DNA from: Nelumbo lutea
Taxonomy: Eukaryota > Streptophyta > Magnoliopsida > Proteales > Nelumbonaceae
DNA: 64,000 nucleotides
Assembly (NCBI GenBank): GCA_022828595.1
Contig: JAKGHH010000006.1
Location: forward strand, 12,276,633 to 12,340,632
Direction of reading: 5' to 3'
Shown: positions 9,740 through 20,606 of the stretch, one piece after another
How the letters are laid out: each line of letters begins with the position of its first letter
Numbering within the stretch: position 1 is the first letter of the stretch
Notes under the pieces: model-generated
The model's database searches: none
The model's input: the letters and a program-made list of their open reading frames with translations, nothing else
What the model was told of the DNA's origin: nothing
Program-made: the position numbers and the translations under genes

Positions 9740-10153
9740 TACCCCTTGCTTAGCTAGAGAATCAGCCAGTTCATTGGCCTCCCTTCCCACCCACTGTATA
9801 ATTAAAATCATCTGTTGGGTGAGCCATTTGAATTTCTTCATTTCATTCCTGTAACACTAAATCACTAAATCTGGGTTCTTTAGCCAACCCACCACCACCT
9901 TGGAGTCCCCTTCTATCATCAATTTCTCCACTCCTAAATCTTTTGCAATCTGAGTGCCTTGTAGGGCTGCATATAGTTCTGCCTTTAAAGAGTCTCCATG
10001 TCCCATTGGTCCTGAAAAGATGGCTTTTAAATTTCCTTCCTTGTCTCTCACAGCCCCTCCCGTGCCAGACGGACCAGGGTTGCCTTGGCTGCTCCCATCA
10101 AAGTTTAGTTTCAGCCAATCTTCAATGGGAGGATTCCAAACCGACCTTGCTTT
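9740..10153 (-). pseudogene. LINE-C RNase H domain
   Basis: Minus strand: WLKLNFDGSSQGNPGPSGTG (catalytic Asp), GHGDSLKAELYAALQGTQIA (catalytic Glu), VEKLMIEGDSKVVVGWLKN (catalytic Asp), then after a double stop MKKFKWLTQQMILIIQWVGR and ANELADSLAKQGVT. All four RNase H motifs are visible. It is the C terminus of ORF2. Two adjacent stops near 9855 split it. Confidence 0.88.
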
Positions 10154-10161
10154 AATTTTTT

Positions 10162-10860
10162 TTATACTGCACTAAAGGCTATGAAGCTCCAATTCCTCCA
10201 GATATCATCAAAAGAGAAATATTTGAAGAGGTCCAATGTTTGCAACCAATGTATAACCCTGGTCATAACACACTCCATAAATTGTTGTTTACTTCTTTCC
10301 TTCTCTTGGAAGATTCTTGCATTTCTTTCTTCCCATAATGTCCAGATCACTGCTGCTCTAGTGCATCTCCACATTATTCTTCCCTTTCTCTTCGGCAATC
10401 CAAAGGTTGATGGATCAAATAGCATTTTAATCTCCGTTGGCATATTCCACCTACACCCAAACAAGGAGAAAAACCAATCCCAGATTTCTTTAGCAAATGA
10501 GCAAGAAATTAGTAGACAAAAGCAAGATTCACCATCGGACTTACATAGAGAGAACCAATTTGGGGAAATACATAGAGAAGGTCTTTTCTTTTGCAATGAA
10601 TCCAGAGTTTTAATTTTCCCAAGAGCCACTTCCCAACAAAAAGCCTTAATTTTAGGGGGAACTGGATGAACCCAAATTTCTTTCGAAGAAAAGGACAAAG
10701 AGGAGGGGCACTGGCAAAGAGGTTTAAAAAAGGATGCACAAGAAAAAATGCCTTTAGGACTTGGGCACCAAAGTCTTCTATCAGGATTAGTAGGCTCTAA
10801 GCAAACTTTATCAAGGAGAAGGAGAAGTTCTGACAAATAATTAACCTCTTCATCCCTCAA
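10162..10860 (-). pseudogene. LINE-C zinc-finger (zf-RVT) region
   Basis: 232-codon open stretch on the minus strand. It contains RLWCPSPKGIFSCASFFKPL, VHPVPPKIKAFCWEVALGKI, SLCKSDGESCFCLLISCSFA (Cys/His cluster) and WTLWEERNARIFQEKER. This is the zinc-binding region between RT and RNase H in plant LINE ORF2. It is open over its whole length, one of the best-preserved parts of any LINE here. Confidence 0.88.
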
Positions 10861-10881
10861 CCCCCTCCAAAACCCAAGATC

Positions 10882-12600
10882 CTAGTTAAGATTCAAAGGC
10901 AAAGAAGGAAGAACAAGAAAACTGGAGATCACCTCATTTCTGTACAAAGAGAGAGAATACAAAGAGGGGAACAACTCCTTTAAAGGCCGATTACCAAACC
11001 AAATGTCTTCCCAAAAACGAATTAAATTCCCTAAGCAAACATCATACTTGATAAACCTGAGGAATTGAGGGAGGAGGCTATGGATCGCCTTCCAAGGTGC
11101 TGCCAAGGTAGCCCTTCGTGATACACCAGCATCCCAACCATTCTCTGATCTACCATGTATGCTAGCCACTATCTCAACCCACAAAATTTCCCTCTCTAAA
11201 GGCCATCTCCATAACCATTTCCCTAGGAGTTCTGTATTTTTCTTTCTTGCATTCCCAATACCTAATCCACCCTCTTCATTGTTTCTACACACCACCTCCC
11301 AACTTACTAAGTGATCTTGACCTTTACTGGCTCCCAAAGAAAGTCTCTCATGATTTTTTCCAGTTTCTTTTCCACCCTCAGTGGGATCCTAAAAACAGAT
11401 AGGAAATAGATGGGTAGGTTAGCCAATGTAGATCTTATTAGAGCAATCCTACCTCCCAAAGAGATAATTTCTCTTCCAACCAGCCAACCTGTTTTTACTT
11501 CTTTCCACAACAAGGTCCCAAAAACTGCTTTCCTTCAGCTTTGCACCTAGGGGTAGTCCTAGATAGTTCAAAGGCCAAGGAGTGATATGACACTCTAAGC
11601 AATTTGCTATCAAGCTCAAGTCATTCTCCTCCATATTAACCCCTGCTATGCAACTCTTATTTAAGTTTATTTTCAAATTGGAAACTTTTTCAAACTTCTT
11701 AATCAGTTCTTTCAATCTCCTCACTCTCCTAATGTCTCCCCCTTCATAGAAATTTACAATATCCTCTACAAACTGGAGATGAGCAATTGGAACATCATCT
11801 CTACCCACTCTCCACCCCCTAAACCCGCCTTCCCTATCTGCCTTAGAGAGGAGTCTACTAACGACATCCGCCACTAAAGCAAAAATGAAGGGAGAGAGAG
11901 GATCACCTTTCCTTAGCCCTCTGCTAGCTGAGAAAAAGTCTTTCACCACTCCATTAACAAGGATAGAGAAATGACAAGACTATATATAGCCAAAGTCCAG
12001 CTACACCATCTTTCTCCAAACCCTCGATGTTGCATTACTTCTAGGAGAAATTTCCAATCCACCATACCATAGACCTTTTCTATGTTCAGTTTGCAAACAA
12101 ATCCTTCCTTTAGAGACCTTTTCATTTCCTCTACACATTCATTAGCTATCAGGATTTGGTCGATTATTTGTCTTCCTTGCACAAAAGCTCCTTGAAACTG
12201 ACTAACGAGGGAGGGGAGAATTACTTTGATCCTCAAAGATAGGACTTTTGTCATTATCTTGTAGACACTATTCACTAGACTAATGGATTAATGTCCTTTG
12301 GATGGCTAGCATCAAGATTTTTTTGGAATCAAGGCCAAGAAAGTTGCATTAACTCTGGGGCTAACAATATGTGTGTTGGAAAATTCTTTAAGACTTCAAA
12401 TAAATCATTTTTCAGCACTTCCCAACAATCCTGGTAGAAAGCCATTGTGAAACCATTCGGTACAGGTGCTTTAGATCTATTCATGGAAAACACTGCCTTT
12501 CTTATTTCCTCTTCCTCAAAGTCCCTTTCCAACCACCTTGTTGTCTCCTCATCTAGTAAAGGCCACTCTAAATCCTTCTAAACTCAACCTTTCCTCCGAG
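10882..12600 (-). pseudogene. LINE-C reverse transcriptase
   Basis: Minus strand from right to left: FEEEEIRKAVFSMNRSKAP and DGFTMAFYQDCWEVLK; NSVYKIMTKVLSLRIKVILP; FQGAFVQGRQIIDQILIANE; RKGDPLSPFIFALVADVVSR; IAHLQFVEDIVNFYEGGD; LNYLGLPLGAKLKESSF; LLGKWLWRWPL. The catalytic FADD box is FVED, losing the first of the two Asp. Frame breaks occur near 11307, 11449, 11943 and 12275. Domain identity is certain; activity is not possible as written. Confidence 0.92.
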
Positions 12601-14098
12601 GGTCTTCCATAAAATGATTTGAAATAATCCACAAAGATTCTGGCAATTTCATCCTGATTTGATATTCGTTCTCCATTCATTTTTAGCCAAGCCACAAAGG
12701 TTTTATGCCTTCTTCCATTGGCCATCACATGAAAATATTTTGGGTTCCCATCCCCTTCCTTTATCCATTTATATCTTGACTTTTGTCTCTAGGATATTTC
12801 CCCTCTCTTCAGGACTTCCTCCAATTCATTCCTTAATTTTCATCTCAATTCCCTCTCTTCTTCCTAAAGGTTCCTTTCACTTTCTACCTTATCCAACTCT
12901 TCAATTTGAGAGATAAGAGTCAGCTTCAGCTTCCTTTCTTCTAACCTCCCGAAATGATCTCTATTCCACTATTTTAGATCTCAATCTTTGCAATTTCTTA
13001 TGGAATTTGATTCCCTCCCACCTTATCCCCCTTAGATCCTCCTTCTACCATTCTTCCACTCTTTGAATAAAATCTGGATGTGTCAACCACTTGTTTTCAA
13101 ATTTAAAAGGAGTAGAACCATGTAGGAAGCATTCTATTCCTAATCTAATGGGGTGGTGGTCCAAAGTGACTCTGGGTAATGCTCTCAAAACCAAACCTTC
13201 CCAATGATTCTCCCACCCTATGTTAAACAAAAATCTATCCAATTTTGAGCACATTGGGTTTTCCTAAAAGTTGGACCAGGTAAAGTTTGTTTGAAACAGA
13301 AGGATTTCCTTCAATTAACACAAATCTATAAAATCATTAAACTTCTTCATACTAGTGGTGATAGATTGATGGGGATTAGAAGTTTCATTGGAAAATCTAA
13401 TTACATTGAAATCACCTCCCAAACACCACGCACCTTCCCACAAGCCCCATGTTGCATACAGTTCCCCCCACTTATCACTCCTCTCTCTATAACTATTTGG
13501 TCCATAAACATTAGTTCACACCCAAGTGAATCCATCCTCCACTGTTTTGAACTTAACAGATATGGTATATTTGCCAATTAGTTCTTTTATTGATTCCACC
13601 ATGGTTTTTAAAACCGAACCGATCAGGGGTCTGGTTACCGGGTCGAATAGTCCAACCATTCGAACCAAACACTCGGCTCGTTTTGGCAAAAAAATAAAAA
13701 ATAAAAAAATGTCAAAACCGTTCGAACAGTCAACCGCCTGGTTTAGCGGTCGCTGACCAAAATCAACGGTTTTTGGGGGAAATCCAGTTTTTGGGGAAAA
13801 CGGAACCGATTAGGTGACTGGTTCCCGGTTTTTCCAGTCCGGTCTAGTTTTGAAAACCATTGATTCCACCACTTCATCCTTCCATAAAATCGCTATACCC
13901 CTCAGCCCCCTAGGACGAAGCATCCACCCATCTAATGCCTCTCGATTCCACAAGCTTTTGATCAATCTTTTATCCAACTCTACTAGTTTGGTCTCTTAAA
14001 GCATCGTCACATCATGATCCTCTCTTTTTACTAAGTCTTTTATCACACTCCTTTTCCTTGCACTCCCCAAACCTCTTACATTCCAACTAATTATTTTC
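12600..14098 (-). pseudogene. LINE-C linker and endonuclease
   Basis: ORF2 starts at 14098 with MKIISWNVRGLGSARKR, the N terminus typical of plant LINE endonucleases. It continues VIKDLVKRED, ETKLVE, then the MITE (13601-13860). Next come ELIGKYTISVKFKTVEDGFT, WVCTNVYGPNSYRER and WCLGGDFNVIRFSNE (metal-binding GGDFN). The C-terminal SDH motif appears as LDHHPIRL, where Ser has become Leu. The linker (12660-12960) is highly broken but keeps the conserved WRQKSR region in other frames. Confidence 0.88.
13601..13860. mobile_element. Mutator-like MITE, 260 bp, nested in LINE-C endonuclease
   Basis: Begins ATGGTTTTTAAAACC and ends GTTTTGAAAACCAT, an inverted repeat of about 14 bp. It is flanked by TGATTCCACC at 13591-13600 and 13861-13870, a 10-bp duplication (11 if one shared T is counted). 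Length of the duplication fits Mutator-like elements (9-11 bp). The interior is rich in GGTT/AACC words and has no coding capacity. Removing it rejoins the endonuclease codons. Confidence 0.82.
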
Positions 14099-14699
14099 AT
14101 TCTTTCATTTTTTAGATTGACCCTCTTTTATTCTTTCCTCCCTACTTAAATTTTTTCCTTCTATCTCCTCTCCCACTAAATTCAATATCACCCTCTACAT
14201 TAGATATTAGTCTTTCTACATCTGTCATTTTTCTTCTTCTTTTTTTTCCTTTTTTCTTCATTCTTTCCACCATACATCTTCACCCTCTAATTCCCTTGTT
14301 TTTGTGTGTTTTCCTTTACAGCTGAGTCTGCCTTATTTTGGACTCCCTCTTGACCTATTTCTTCCTTTTTTTAAGGTCCTCCAAGAATTTGCTAATCAAA
14401 CCCCAAATCCTTTCTACTGTCCCCCTCCTAACTTTTATCTCCCTCCCTTCCAACCTCCATTCTCCTTCCTCAGGATATCAGGTTGGGTAGCTGGTGTACC
14501 TGTTTCAGGCAAAGCACACACATTAGTAACCAAAACTGAGTGGACGCACTTACCAGGAGACACTGGTGGAGGAACGAGTACAGGAGTTTGGGGGTCCAGG
14601 TTTGGAGATCAAAGAATCGGGATTATCCCCTAAAGTTAGTTTCTGTTGATCAGAATGGGAGAGTTAACATCTCCATTTGCGTCATTAACCTTCTCTATT

Positions 14700-16690
14700 G
14701 CCTCCATGCTAACCTTCAAGGTCTCCTCTTGTCTCATTTCCTGAGCTTCCTGTTCTTGCTGGGAGATTAGGGGTAAAATTCTCTAAGTTTGGGGAGGAAG
14801 TAATCTGCTCAGCTTCAACTGTAAATATTGCATGTCCGTGATCTTTTATTTCTTTTTCATCGATCGATTTCTCCAAAAAGTCTTCTAAAAACAATTCTTC
14901 AGTGTTGAAGCTCTCTACTTCATTCATATCAATCTTCACTGTTTGATCTATACTGCCCAAACTCGAGTATTCACTTGATTCTGAGTCACTACTATCTTCA
15001 AACTCTGAGTCTGAATCTTGCAATTTCTTTTTACCTTTGTCGTTGCACATATTAAACTTTGGGTTCCTCTTTTCTGGGGAAGCTGAAGCTTTCCCTTTGG
15101 TCTGTACCCACATCATAGAAGATAGTCGCACCTGGTTTTTTCTACAACATCCCACTATTTCTGATTTGGTCGAGGAAGAAGATGATGGACTGAAATTATC
15201 TTCCATCGTCGAGCTTGCCTTAGTGCTCATGTGTCCTTTAAAGATGTCATGTGTTTCGGCCTTCTTAAGCCCACTGGTTGGGCCTAAGGGACAAAAAACT
15301 AGCGACTAGGCCCAAGCATTAAAAGCCCAAGCCCAGTTTCCTAATTACCTCTCACGTGGTCACTTAAAATGGCATGTGATTGGCTTTTAGAATTTGACCC
15401 ATCTGATTGAGTCCGGCTCAGGTCTGATGTCCCAGCCGACTGAGTCACCCCTGCTTTTGAATTTTGAACTTGAGGTTGCTTCCCATATCGAAGTCCACTG
15501 GTCACTGCTTCAGCATATGACCAGTCGTTTGTCTCACCCCTCTCTACCCTTGGCTTATATATTTCTGTCCCTGTTATTTCACTTTTTTCTCTCCCCAGAG
15601 ATTGCTTTTCTATTTCAGTGTAGCTTCTTTTCTCCTTTTCTTCACCCATTTGACCTTAGCCACGTAACCACTCTTCTTCTATCTTCTCATCTTCTTTCCT
15701 TCTTCCTCCCTCCATAGCTCAGCTTCAATGGCTGTTACTAACCGGGCTGAATACAGTACTCCATCAACCAGCACCTTCACAGAGTAGGGGATGTCTTCCA
15801 AATTCACATTACTCAGACATACTGCAGCTGAGTGGAGATCTTTAACAACAAAATCATCCAATCTTGCTTTACACAGAGAAGCTATAGAGGCAAAAACATC
15901 TGAAATCCAAAGACAAAAAGGCAAACCCAAGATCTGAACAGTTACTTCGTCTCTCGCATGCAAATCCATGGAGTTGGAGTGAGGGGACCATTTTGAAACA
16001 GTCACAGAGGCTGACTCCAACTGATAACACATGGCACGGAGTTCCAATTTCTCTCCTATTAACTCTAGAAGGGCTTTACATTTTTCAAAGGGGGTTAAAA
16101 TTATAGTGCAGTTTAACTTCGACTTTTTCAACAATTCTTCAGCGATCTTCTTCCAATCTGCATTTCTGTTTCTTTTTTGGGCTTTTCCTTCTGCTTTCCC
16201 ACTTCAAAGTCTCCAATAAACCATGTGTTTCTTCTACAAGTCCCACTCTTCTATCTTCTAAAATTTCCTCTTTAGCAGAGTAGTCCTTCAAGATTTTTGT
16301 GACCACTTTCCAGCCAAGCCAATTCTTTCCTTCAAAGAAGCATACCATCTGCTTTTTTCCTTCCCCAAAAAAACTCCATAAGCACCATGTATCTTCCTTT
16401 AACATTCTCCCTTCTTTTTACTACATACCTCCTACCAGCAAAATCAAATGATTCTTTGCATACAAGCTTCCTACGCACCTGAATAGCATCCTCCATGAAA
16501 GTCTGAAACCACCCCATAGCTTCTGCTCCTATCAGAAACACCATCGCTATGTTGACTTCCCTGATCTTTAATGCTTTTTTCCCCTTCATCCTGAAACTTT
16601 CAACAGAAAATGCTTTTCTTCAATCCTTAGAGGTAGGTCTTCTTCGAACCTCAGTCTTTTGAAATTTCCTTTCCTCCGTTACTCCAAGTT
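14700..16690 (-). pseudogene. LINE-C ORF1 (DUF4283-type nucleic-acid-binding protein)
   Basis: Minus-strand ORF1, right to left. A globular N-terminal part reads GKKALKIREVNIAMVFLIGA, GRYMVLMEFFWGRKKADGML and GKNWLGWKVVTKILK. It continues at 16134-15679 with DEVTVQILGLPFCLWISDVF and ARLDDFVVKDLHSAAV. A low-complexity C-terminal tail is rich in Ser, Asp and Glu (15649-14709). The pattern matches plant LINE ORF1 proteins with a DUF4283-like domain, which bind the element RNA. Several frameshifts (near 16330, 16139, 15660, 15340) break it. Confidence 0.7.
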
Positions 16691-16707
16691 GTTTCAAGCG
16701 TGGAACA

Positions 16708-16850
16708 TCAATTATCCATAACCTTCTGGCATGTTCCTGTTCCTCCAAGGCGAAGGTTTAGTGCCCTGTTAAAGTTCTTCAAATTTCTAATGCCCAGCCC
16801 TCTTGCCTTCATGGATCCACAAACTCTTTCCCAATCAACTAGATGGAACT
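16708..16850 (-). pseudogene. RT fragment fused to the 5' end of LINE-C
   Basis: Minus strand reads KFHLVDWERVCGSMKARG, then LGIRNLKNFNRALNLRLGG. This is the RT thumb block that belongs near the middle of ORF2, yet here it precedes ORF1 of the same-orientation LINE-C. It lies inside the target duplications, so it arrived in the same integration event. This suggests that reverse transcription switched to a second LINE transcript. Confidence 0.8.
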
Positions 16851-18427
16851 TTAGGTATGACCTTTGTTCTGGTAACCTTATAAAACTTTGGGAATTTTTG
16901 AAAGATAAGATCCCCTTTCTTTTTGCCCTATCAAGATATAAAGAAACTTGTGTTCTCTTTCTCGGTTCCTTGACCTTCAAGCTTAAGAAATGGTTTTGAT
17001 TGGGATTTGGGTTTGAGGAGGGGTGTGAGGGATTCAGAAACTGATGATGTTTTGGACTTGCTTCATATCTTTAATGAGGAGTAATTGGATTGCTCAAAAC
17101 CTGACAGTCGTATTTGGTCCCTATCCTCCTATGGTGTCTTTTCCTATGCTTCTTTCTTTTAAGGCCCTTATTCAAACTTTTGACTCATTGGGGGCTACCA
17201 TTTTTGGTGAAGGAGGTTGAGGGTAATCCTATCCCTCCAAGAGTTGTAGGCTTTTGTTCAGAAGTCTTCCTGGAAAGAACTAATACTTGCAATTTACTCC
17301 AAAGGAAAAGAACAATTTGGTGCTTATCCCCACACTAGTGTGTTATGTGTAAGGCTAATGGAGAAACTTCCTTTCATTTATTAATCTCTTGGCTCCTGAA
17401 CTTCTATAGTTTTTATTTGGGAGTGATTTTTTAAATTGTTTGGATGTAGGTGGTCTCCCTCAACTAATGTACAAAGCTTGTTTGCTTCTACTTTCATGAG
17501 GTGGTCAAAGAAAAGGGGACAAGTGTTATAGAGATGTGTAAGAGCAGCCGAGTGCTGGACTATATGGGAAGAAAGAAATGCAAGACTATTTTCAGAGAAG
17601 GAAAGAAGAGAAGTTGTCATTGAAACCATTATGATGAGAGTTGTTCATTGGGTAAAATCTATGGAGATGTTTGCTATCTTCTCGATAGGTGATATCATGA
17701 ACAAATGGAAGTGGCTAGCTTTGATTGTCATAAATCCAATGTATGCCCTACTTGGTCTCCTCCAACGATTGACTACACCAAGTTGAATTTTGATGGGAGT
17801 AGTGTAGGAAACCTGAATCCCTCTAGTATTGCAGAGATGTTTAGGAATAGTGAAGGCAGAATCATTGAACTATATTCAGGCCCAATTGGAGTAGGTGATT
17901 GATTCCTTAAGGCTATGTTTGGTTTGAAGGAAAAGGTAGGGAAAGGAAGGGAAATGTAGGGAAACCTATACAAGGTCTGTAAAGGTTTCTCTACCTTTCC
18001 CTTCCTTTCCCTACCTTTTCCTTCAAACCAAACATACCTTAAGAGTTATGGCTGTCATGGTAGGATTGCAAAAGGCAAAGAAATTGAATGTAAGAAAGCT
18101 GATTATAGAAGGTGATGCAAAGTCAGTAGTGGAGTGGTTGCAAAAGAAAGAAGAGGGTTTCTGGATTTTCAACAATGAAAAAAAGAGATTCAAGTGGCTG
18201 ACTCAAGATATGGACATGCAATTCAGTTGGGTTTAAAGGACAGCAAATTGTTTTTCTAATGTCTTAGCAAAACAAGGGGTGGGAAGGAATCAATTGTTTT
18301 GGGTTCAATTGTAATAGCAATTTTGTCTATGGAGAATTAAGAAAGCTTACCTCTACCAATCTTGTAATTATTTTCATAATTCTAAAGCAATTCTGTTATT
18401 GATCCAAAAAATAAAAACAAACAACAA
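16851..18427 (+). pseudogene. LINE-A zinc finger, RNase H and 3' end (resumed)
   Basis: Starts with the second copy of the LINE-C target duplication and continues VRYDLCSGNLIKLWEF. Then RIWSLSSYGVFSYASFFKAL, a broken Cys/His zinc region (17280-17420), YTKLNFDGSSVGNLNPSS (catalytic Asp), the foldback MITE, KLNVRKLIIEGDAKSVVEWL and KRFKWLTQDMDMQFSWV. The 3' UTR ends 'ctgttattgatcc' and an A-rich tail to about 18427. Frameshifts are frequent in the zinc-finger part. Confidence 0.88.
17911..18038. mobile_element. Foldback MITE, 128 bp, in LINE-A RNase H
   Basis: Nearly perfect palindrome. The left arm GGCTATGTTTGGTTTGAAGG matches the reverse complement of the right arm; arms of about 55 bp surround a 17-bp spacer. 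It is flanked by TTAA at 17907-17910 and 18039-18042 (readable also as TTA or TAA). The terminal TGTTTGG motif resembles Tourist/PIF-Harbinger MITEs, while a TTAA duplication would also fit piggyBac-type insertion. It splits the RNase H domain just before its Glu motif. Confidence 0.85.
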
Positions 18428-18515
18428 TAAGGCCTCCTAATATGAAGCAAGCGAAGGATATCCACTCTTTCATGGCCAACTTCCCAACAAAATGCACCTA
18501 TTTTAGGAGGGATAT

Positions 18516-19538
18516 TTTTTGAAGAATCAATAAAAAAATCATTAAAAGAAAAAGATTACATTCTAACACCCTTGTGATTGTCTAGATGACACACCAAATA
18601 CATTCTCAAAGATTTAAAGATGAAAATGATTCTACATTACAAGGCTATAAATCAAGGCAATTCCAAAAATTTTCAAACAAATCGGCTTTGGAGACTTCAA
18701 CAAATTGCTCATTCCTGCTGCTATCAAATATTCAATGCTCCACCCATTCTCCCTCCTTCTTCCTTCTCTCATACCCCTCACAATCCAACTACAAAACCTC
18801 ATCTTCCTCCCCCTCTCCATGTCTTCCCACCAACCCCAAGATCACTCAATCTCATCCAGTCCCTCCTCTTCTCCCCCTTCCTCGTCCCATCCCTTGATTT
18901 TTTCTAAGTATTCTCCCTTTTTTCTTTTTCTCTTCTGTTTTGTTTTTTTTTCAAACTTCTCAAATGCTATTTTTGTGAAGCCTTCCCCTCCCCAAAAAAC
19001 TAAACTGAGAGACTTTCCCATTTTGTAATAATTCCTTGACTTCTTGGTCCTTTTGAATCTGTTCTACTCTTTCTCTCTCTCTATTCCTGTCCCCAGTCTT
19101 TGAAACTTCTCCTTCTTGTTTTTATTCTTCTGGTCTCTATTGTGTGCCTTGAGTTTACTGCCTGCATCAGCTTCTAAATCATTTGCAGCATTGCTTTTGA
19201 TCGGACATTTCTGAGATCTAGAGTTTGCCTTGTGTCCTTTCCTTTTGTAAATTCTCTTAAATCTGTCACATGGACCATTCCCAACCAATCCTTCCCTAAG
19301 ACGATGAAAAACCTTCGTTACGTGAAAAAGCTGTCCGTTACTGTAACCTCTCGTTTTCCACATGTCCTCTGCCTTTTGGTTCTCTGAATTAGTTTGTTCC
19401 AGGTTGGTTACGACTCTTCTCCTACCTAGCTCCATCCCCAGCTTTCCAATCAAAATCAAAGTCCACACTCTTTCTTTGTCCATCCCTTTAGCTTTTTGAT
19501 CACTCGTTACCTTCCCCGTTATCTGCAACATTTCCCTA
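18516..19538 (-). mobile_element. LINE-E: 1.0-kb LINE deletion derivative, 13-bp target duplication
   Basis: Flanked by TTAGGAGGGATAT at 18503-18515 and 19539-19551, with its short T-run at the left, so it is minus-strand. Its right half encodes an ORF1-like Lys/Glu-rich stretch (19064-19538); its left half is a LINE 3' end whose last codons and UTR resemble LINE-I at 42590-42760 (WALILSEF-type sequence). The whole endonuclease/RT core is absent. It interrupts LINE-D codons for the zinc-finger motif 'YIPPKIGAFCWE', producing a chimeric open frame at 19064-19633. Confidence 0.8.
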
Positions 19539-19633
19539 TTAGGAGGGATATAGGTTGGCTCCAAACCTCTTTCACAGGAAAAGGCTGCAGAGATGAAAGA
19601 AAGAGGATTCAAAGCCCTAAAAAAAAGAAGCAC
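19064..19633 (-). pseudogene. Chimeric open frame across the LINE-D/LINE-E border
   Basis: 189 codons open on the minus strand. The first 30 or so residues (SFISAAFSCERGLEPTYIPP) are LINE-D zinc-finger sequence; the rest is LINE-E ORF1-like sequence with many charged residues (GRRRVVTN, FKRIYKRKGHK, DQKNKNKKEK). It looks like one gene but is an accident of insertion in frame. No evidence of expression. Confidence 0.7.
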
Positions 19634-20606
19634 AAGTGAAAGACACCAAGGGATTTAGGTGTCCAAATACAACCATAAATCTTAACAGGGTCCAAGAATA
19701 CTGGACCAAGGATTTGAAGTAAATAGTTTAAACTGGAAAGATCTGAATCTTGGATACCCCTTCTAAAACCCAAGTCCCAATCAAAACCTTTAGTTGAAGA
19801 TGAGGGGACAACAAAGAAGGAAATAGACCCTTTAAGGGTGAATCCACCACCAAAACATGTTTCCAAAATCTAATGTTGTTACCAGAACAGGCATTGTACT
19901 TGATAAAATCATGCTTAATCTCCTTACAAGGAGAAGCCCTTGCTGTCCTATCAAATAAACCAATATCCTAACTGTTATCCGCCAACCCATGAACACTTAC
20001 CACACTACTTTATGTCATAACATTTCCTTGCTAAAGGCAAACTCCATAACCATTTTTCTAACAAAGTAAAGTTCTTACTTTGTATATTTCCTAATTCTTA
20101 ACACTCCTTACACCACTTCCCATTTTACCAAATGATCCCTTCTGCCTCACCAGGTTCCCACAAAAAGTCTCAAATTACCTTTTCAATCTTCTTAGCCATC
20201 AACTACGGGATCTTAAAAACAAACAAAAAGTACATAAGGAGGTTAGCTAAGGTTGGCATGATCAAGGTTATCCTACAACCCAATGAAATGTAAGTCCTCT
20301 TCCAAATAGCCTCTCTCTCTGAGAAACCTTCTAAAATGGGGTTCCAAAAGTTATTTTCTTTAGAGCTGGCTCCAAGAGGAAGAACTCAATAATTCATTGA
20401 ACAGTAAGTGACAACGGAATCTTTTGCAAAGGAGGCAAGGTTCCTAACCTCCAACATTAATCCCCACTCGATAACTCTTATCTAGATTAAACCTTAAGTT
20501 TGGAATCTGCTAAAAAAATTTCACTGTCAATCTTAGATTTATAACCCATTCTCCATCATCCCAGTCTTTTTCAGTCATAGAAATCTAGGGTAAACTAGTG
20601 CCTCTT

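Larger units (their letters stand above)
9576..16850 (-). mobile_element. LINE-C: nearly full-length L1-type LINE, minus strand, 18-bp target duplication
   Basis: Minus-strand LINE of about 7.0 kb once its internal MITE is removed. It is flanked by TTAGGTATGACCTTTGTT at 9558-9575 and 16851-16868, with the T-run (its A-tail) at the left. From 5' to 3' (right to left): a short RT-like piece (16708-16850), ORF1 (about 14700-16690), endonuclease (12600-14098, holding a MITE at 13601-13860), RT (10882-12600), zinc finger (10162-10860), RNase H (9740-10153), 3' UTR. ORF1 and ORF2 are broken only in places, so it is among the younger LINEs here, though the RT box is mutated (FVED). Confidence 0.92.
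1963..18427 (+). mobile_element. LINE-A: L1-type LINE broken by four nested insertions
   Basis: Plus-strand LINE of about 4 kb now spread over 16.5 kb. Segments in order: ORF1-like or linker sequence (1963-2240), endonuclease (2244-2740), linker and RT fingers (2926-3238), RT palm (3907-4590), RT C-terminal part (8925-9575), then zinc finger, RNase H and 3' end (16851-18427). They join in correct domain order across a hAT MITE (3239-3906), LINE-B (about 4590-8924), LINE-C on the opposite strand (9576-16850) and a foldback MITE (17911-18038). Target duplications at three of the four breaks prove the insertions came later. Multiple stops and frameshifts make it inactive. The 5' limit is uncertain; recognisable coding starts at 2240. 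The tail is 'ctgttattgatccaaaaaataaaaac'-like, ending about 18427. Confidence 0.85.

Noticed and set aside
14304..14633. Plus-strand frame of 109 codons with Pro/Phe-rich sequence
   Set aside because: Antisense to the LINE-C ORF1 tail; pyrimidine-rich because the minus strand is purine-rich coding.
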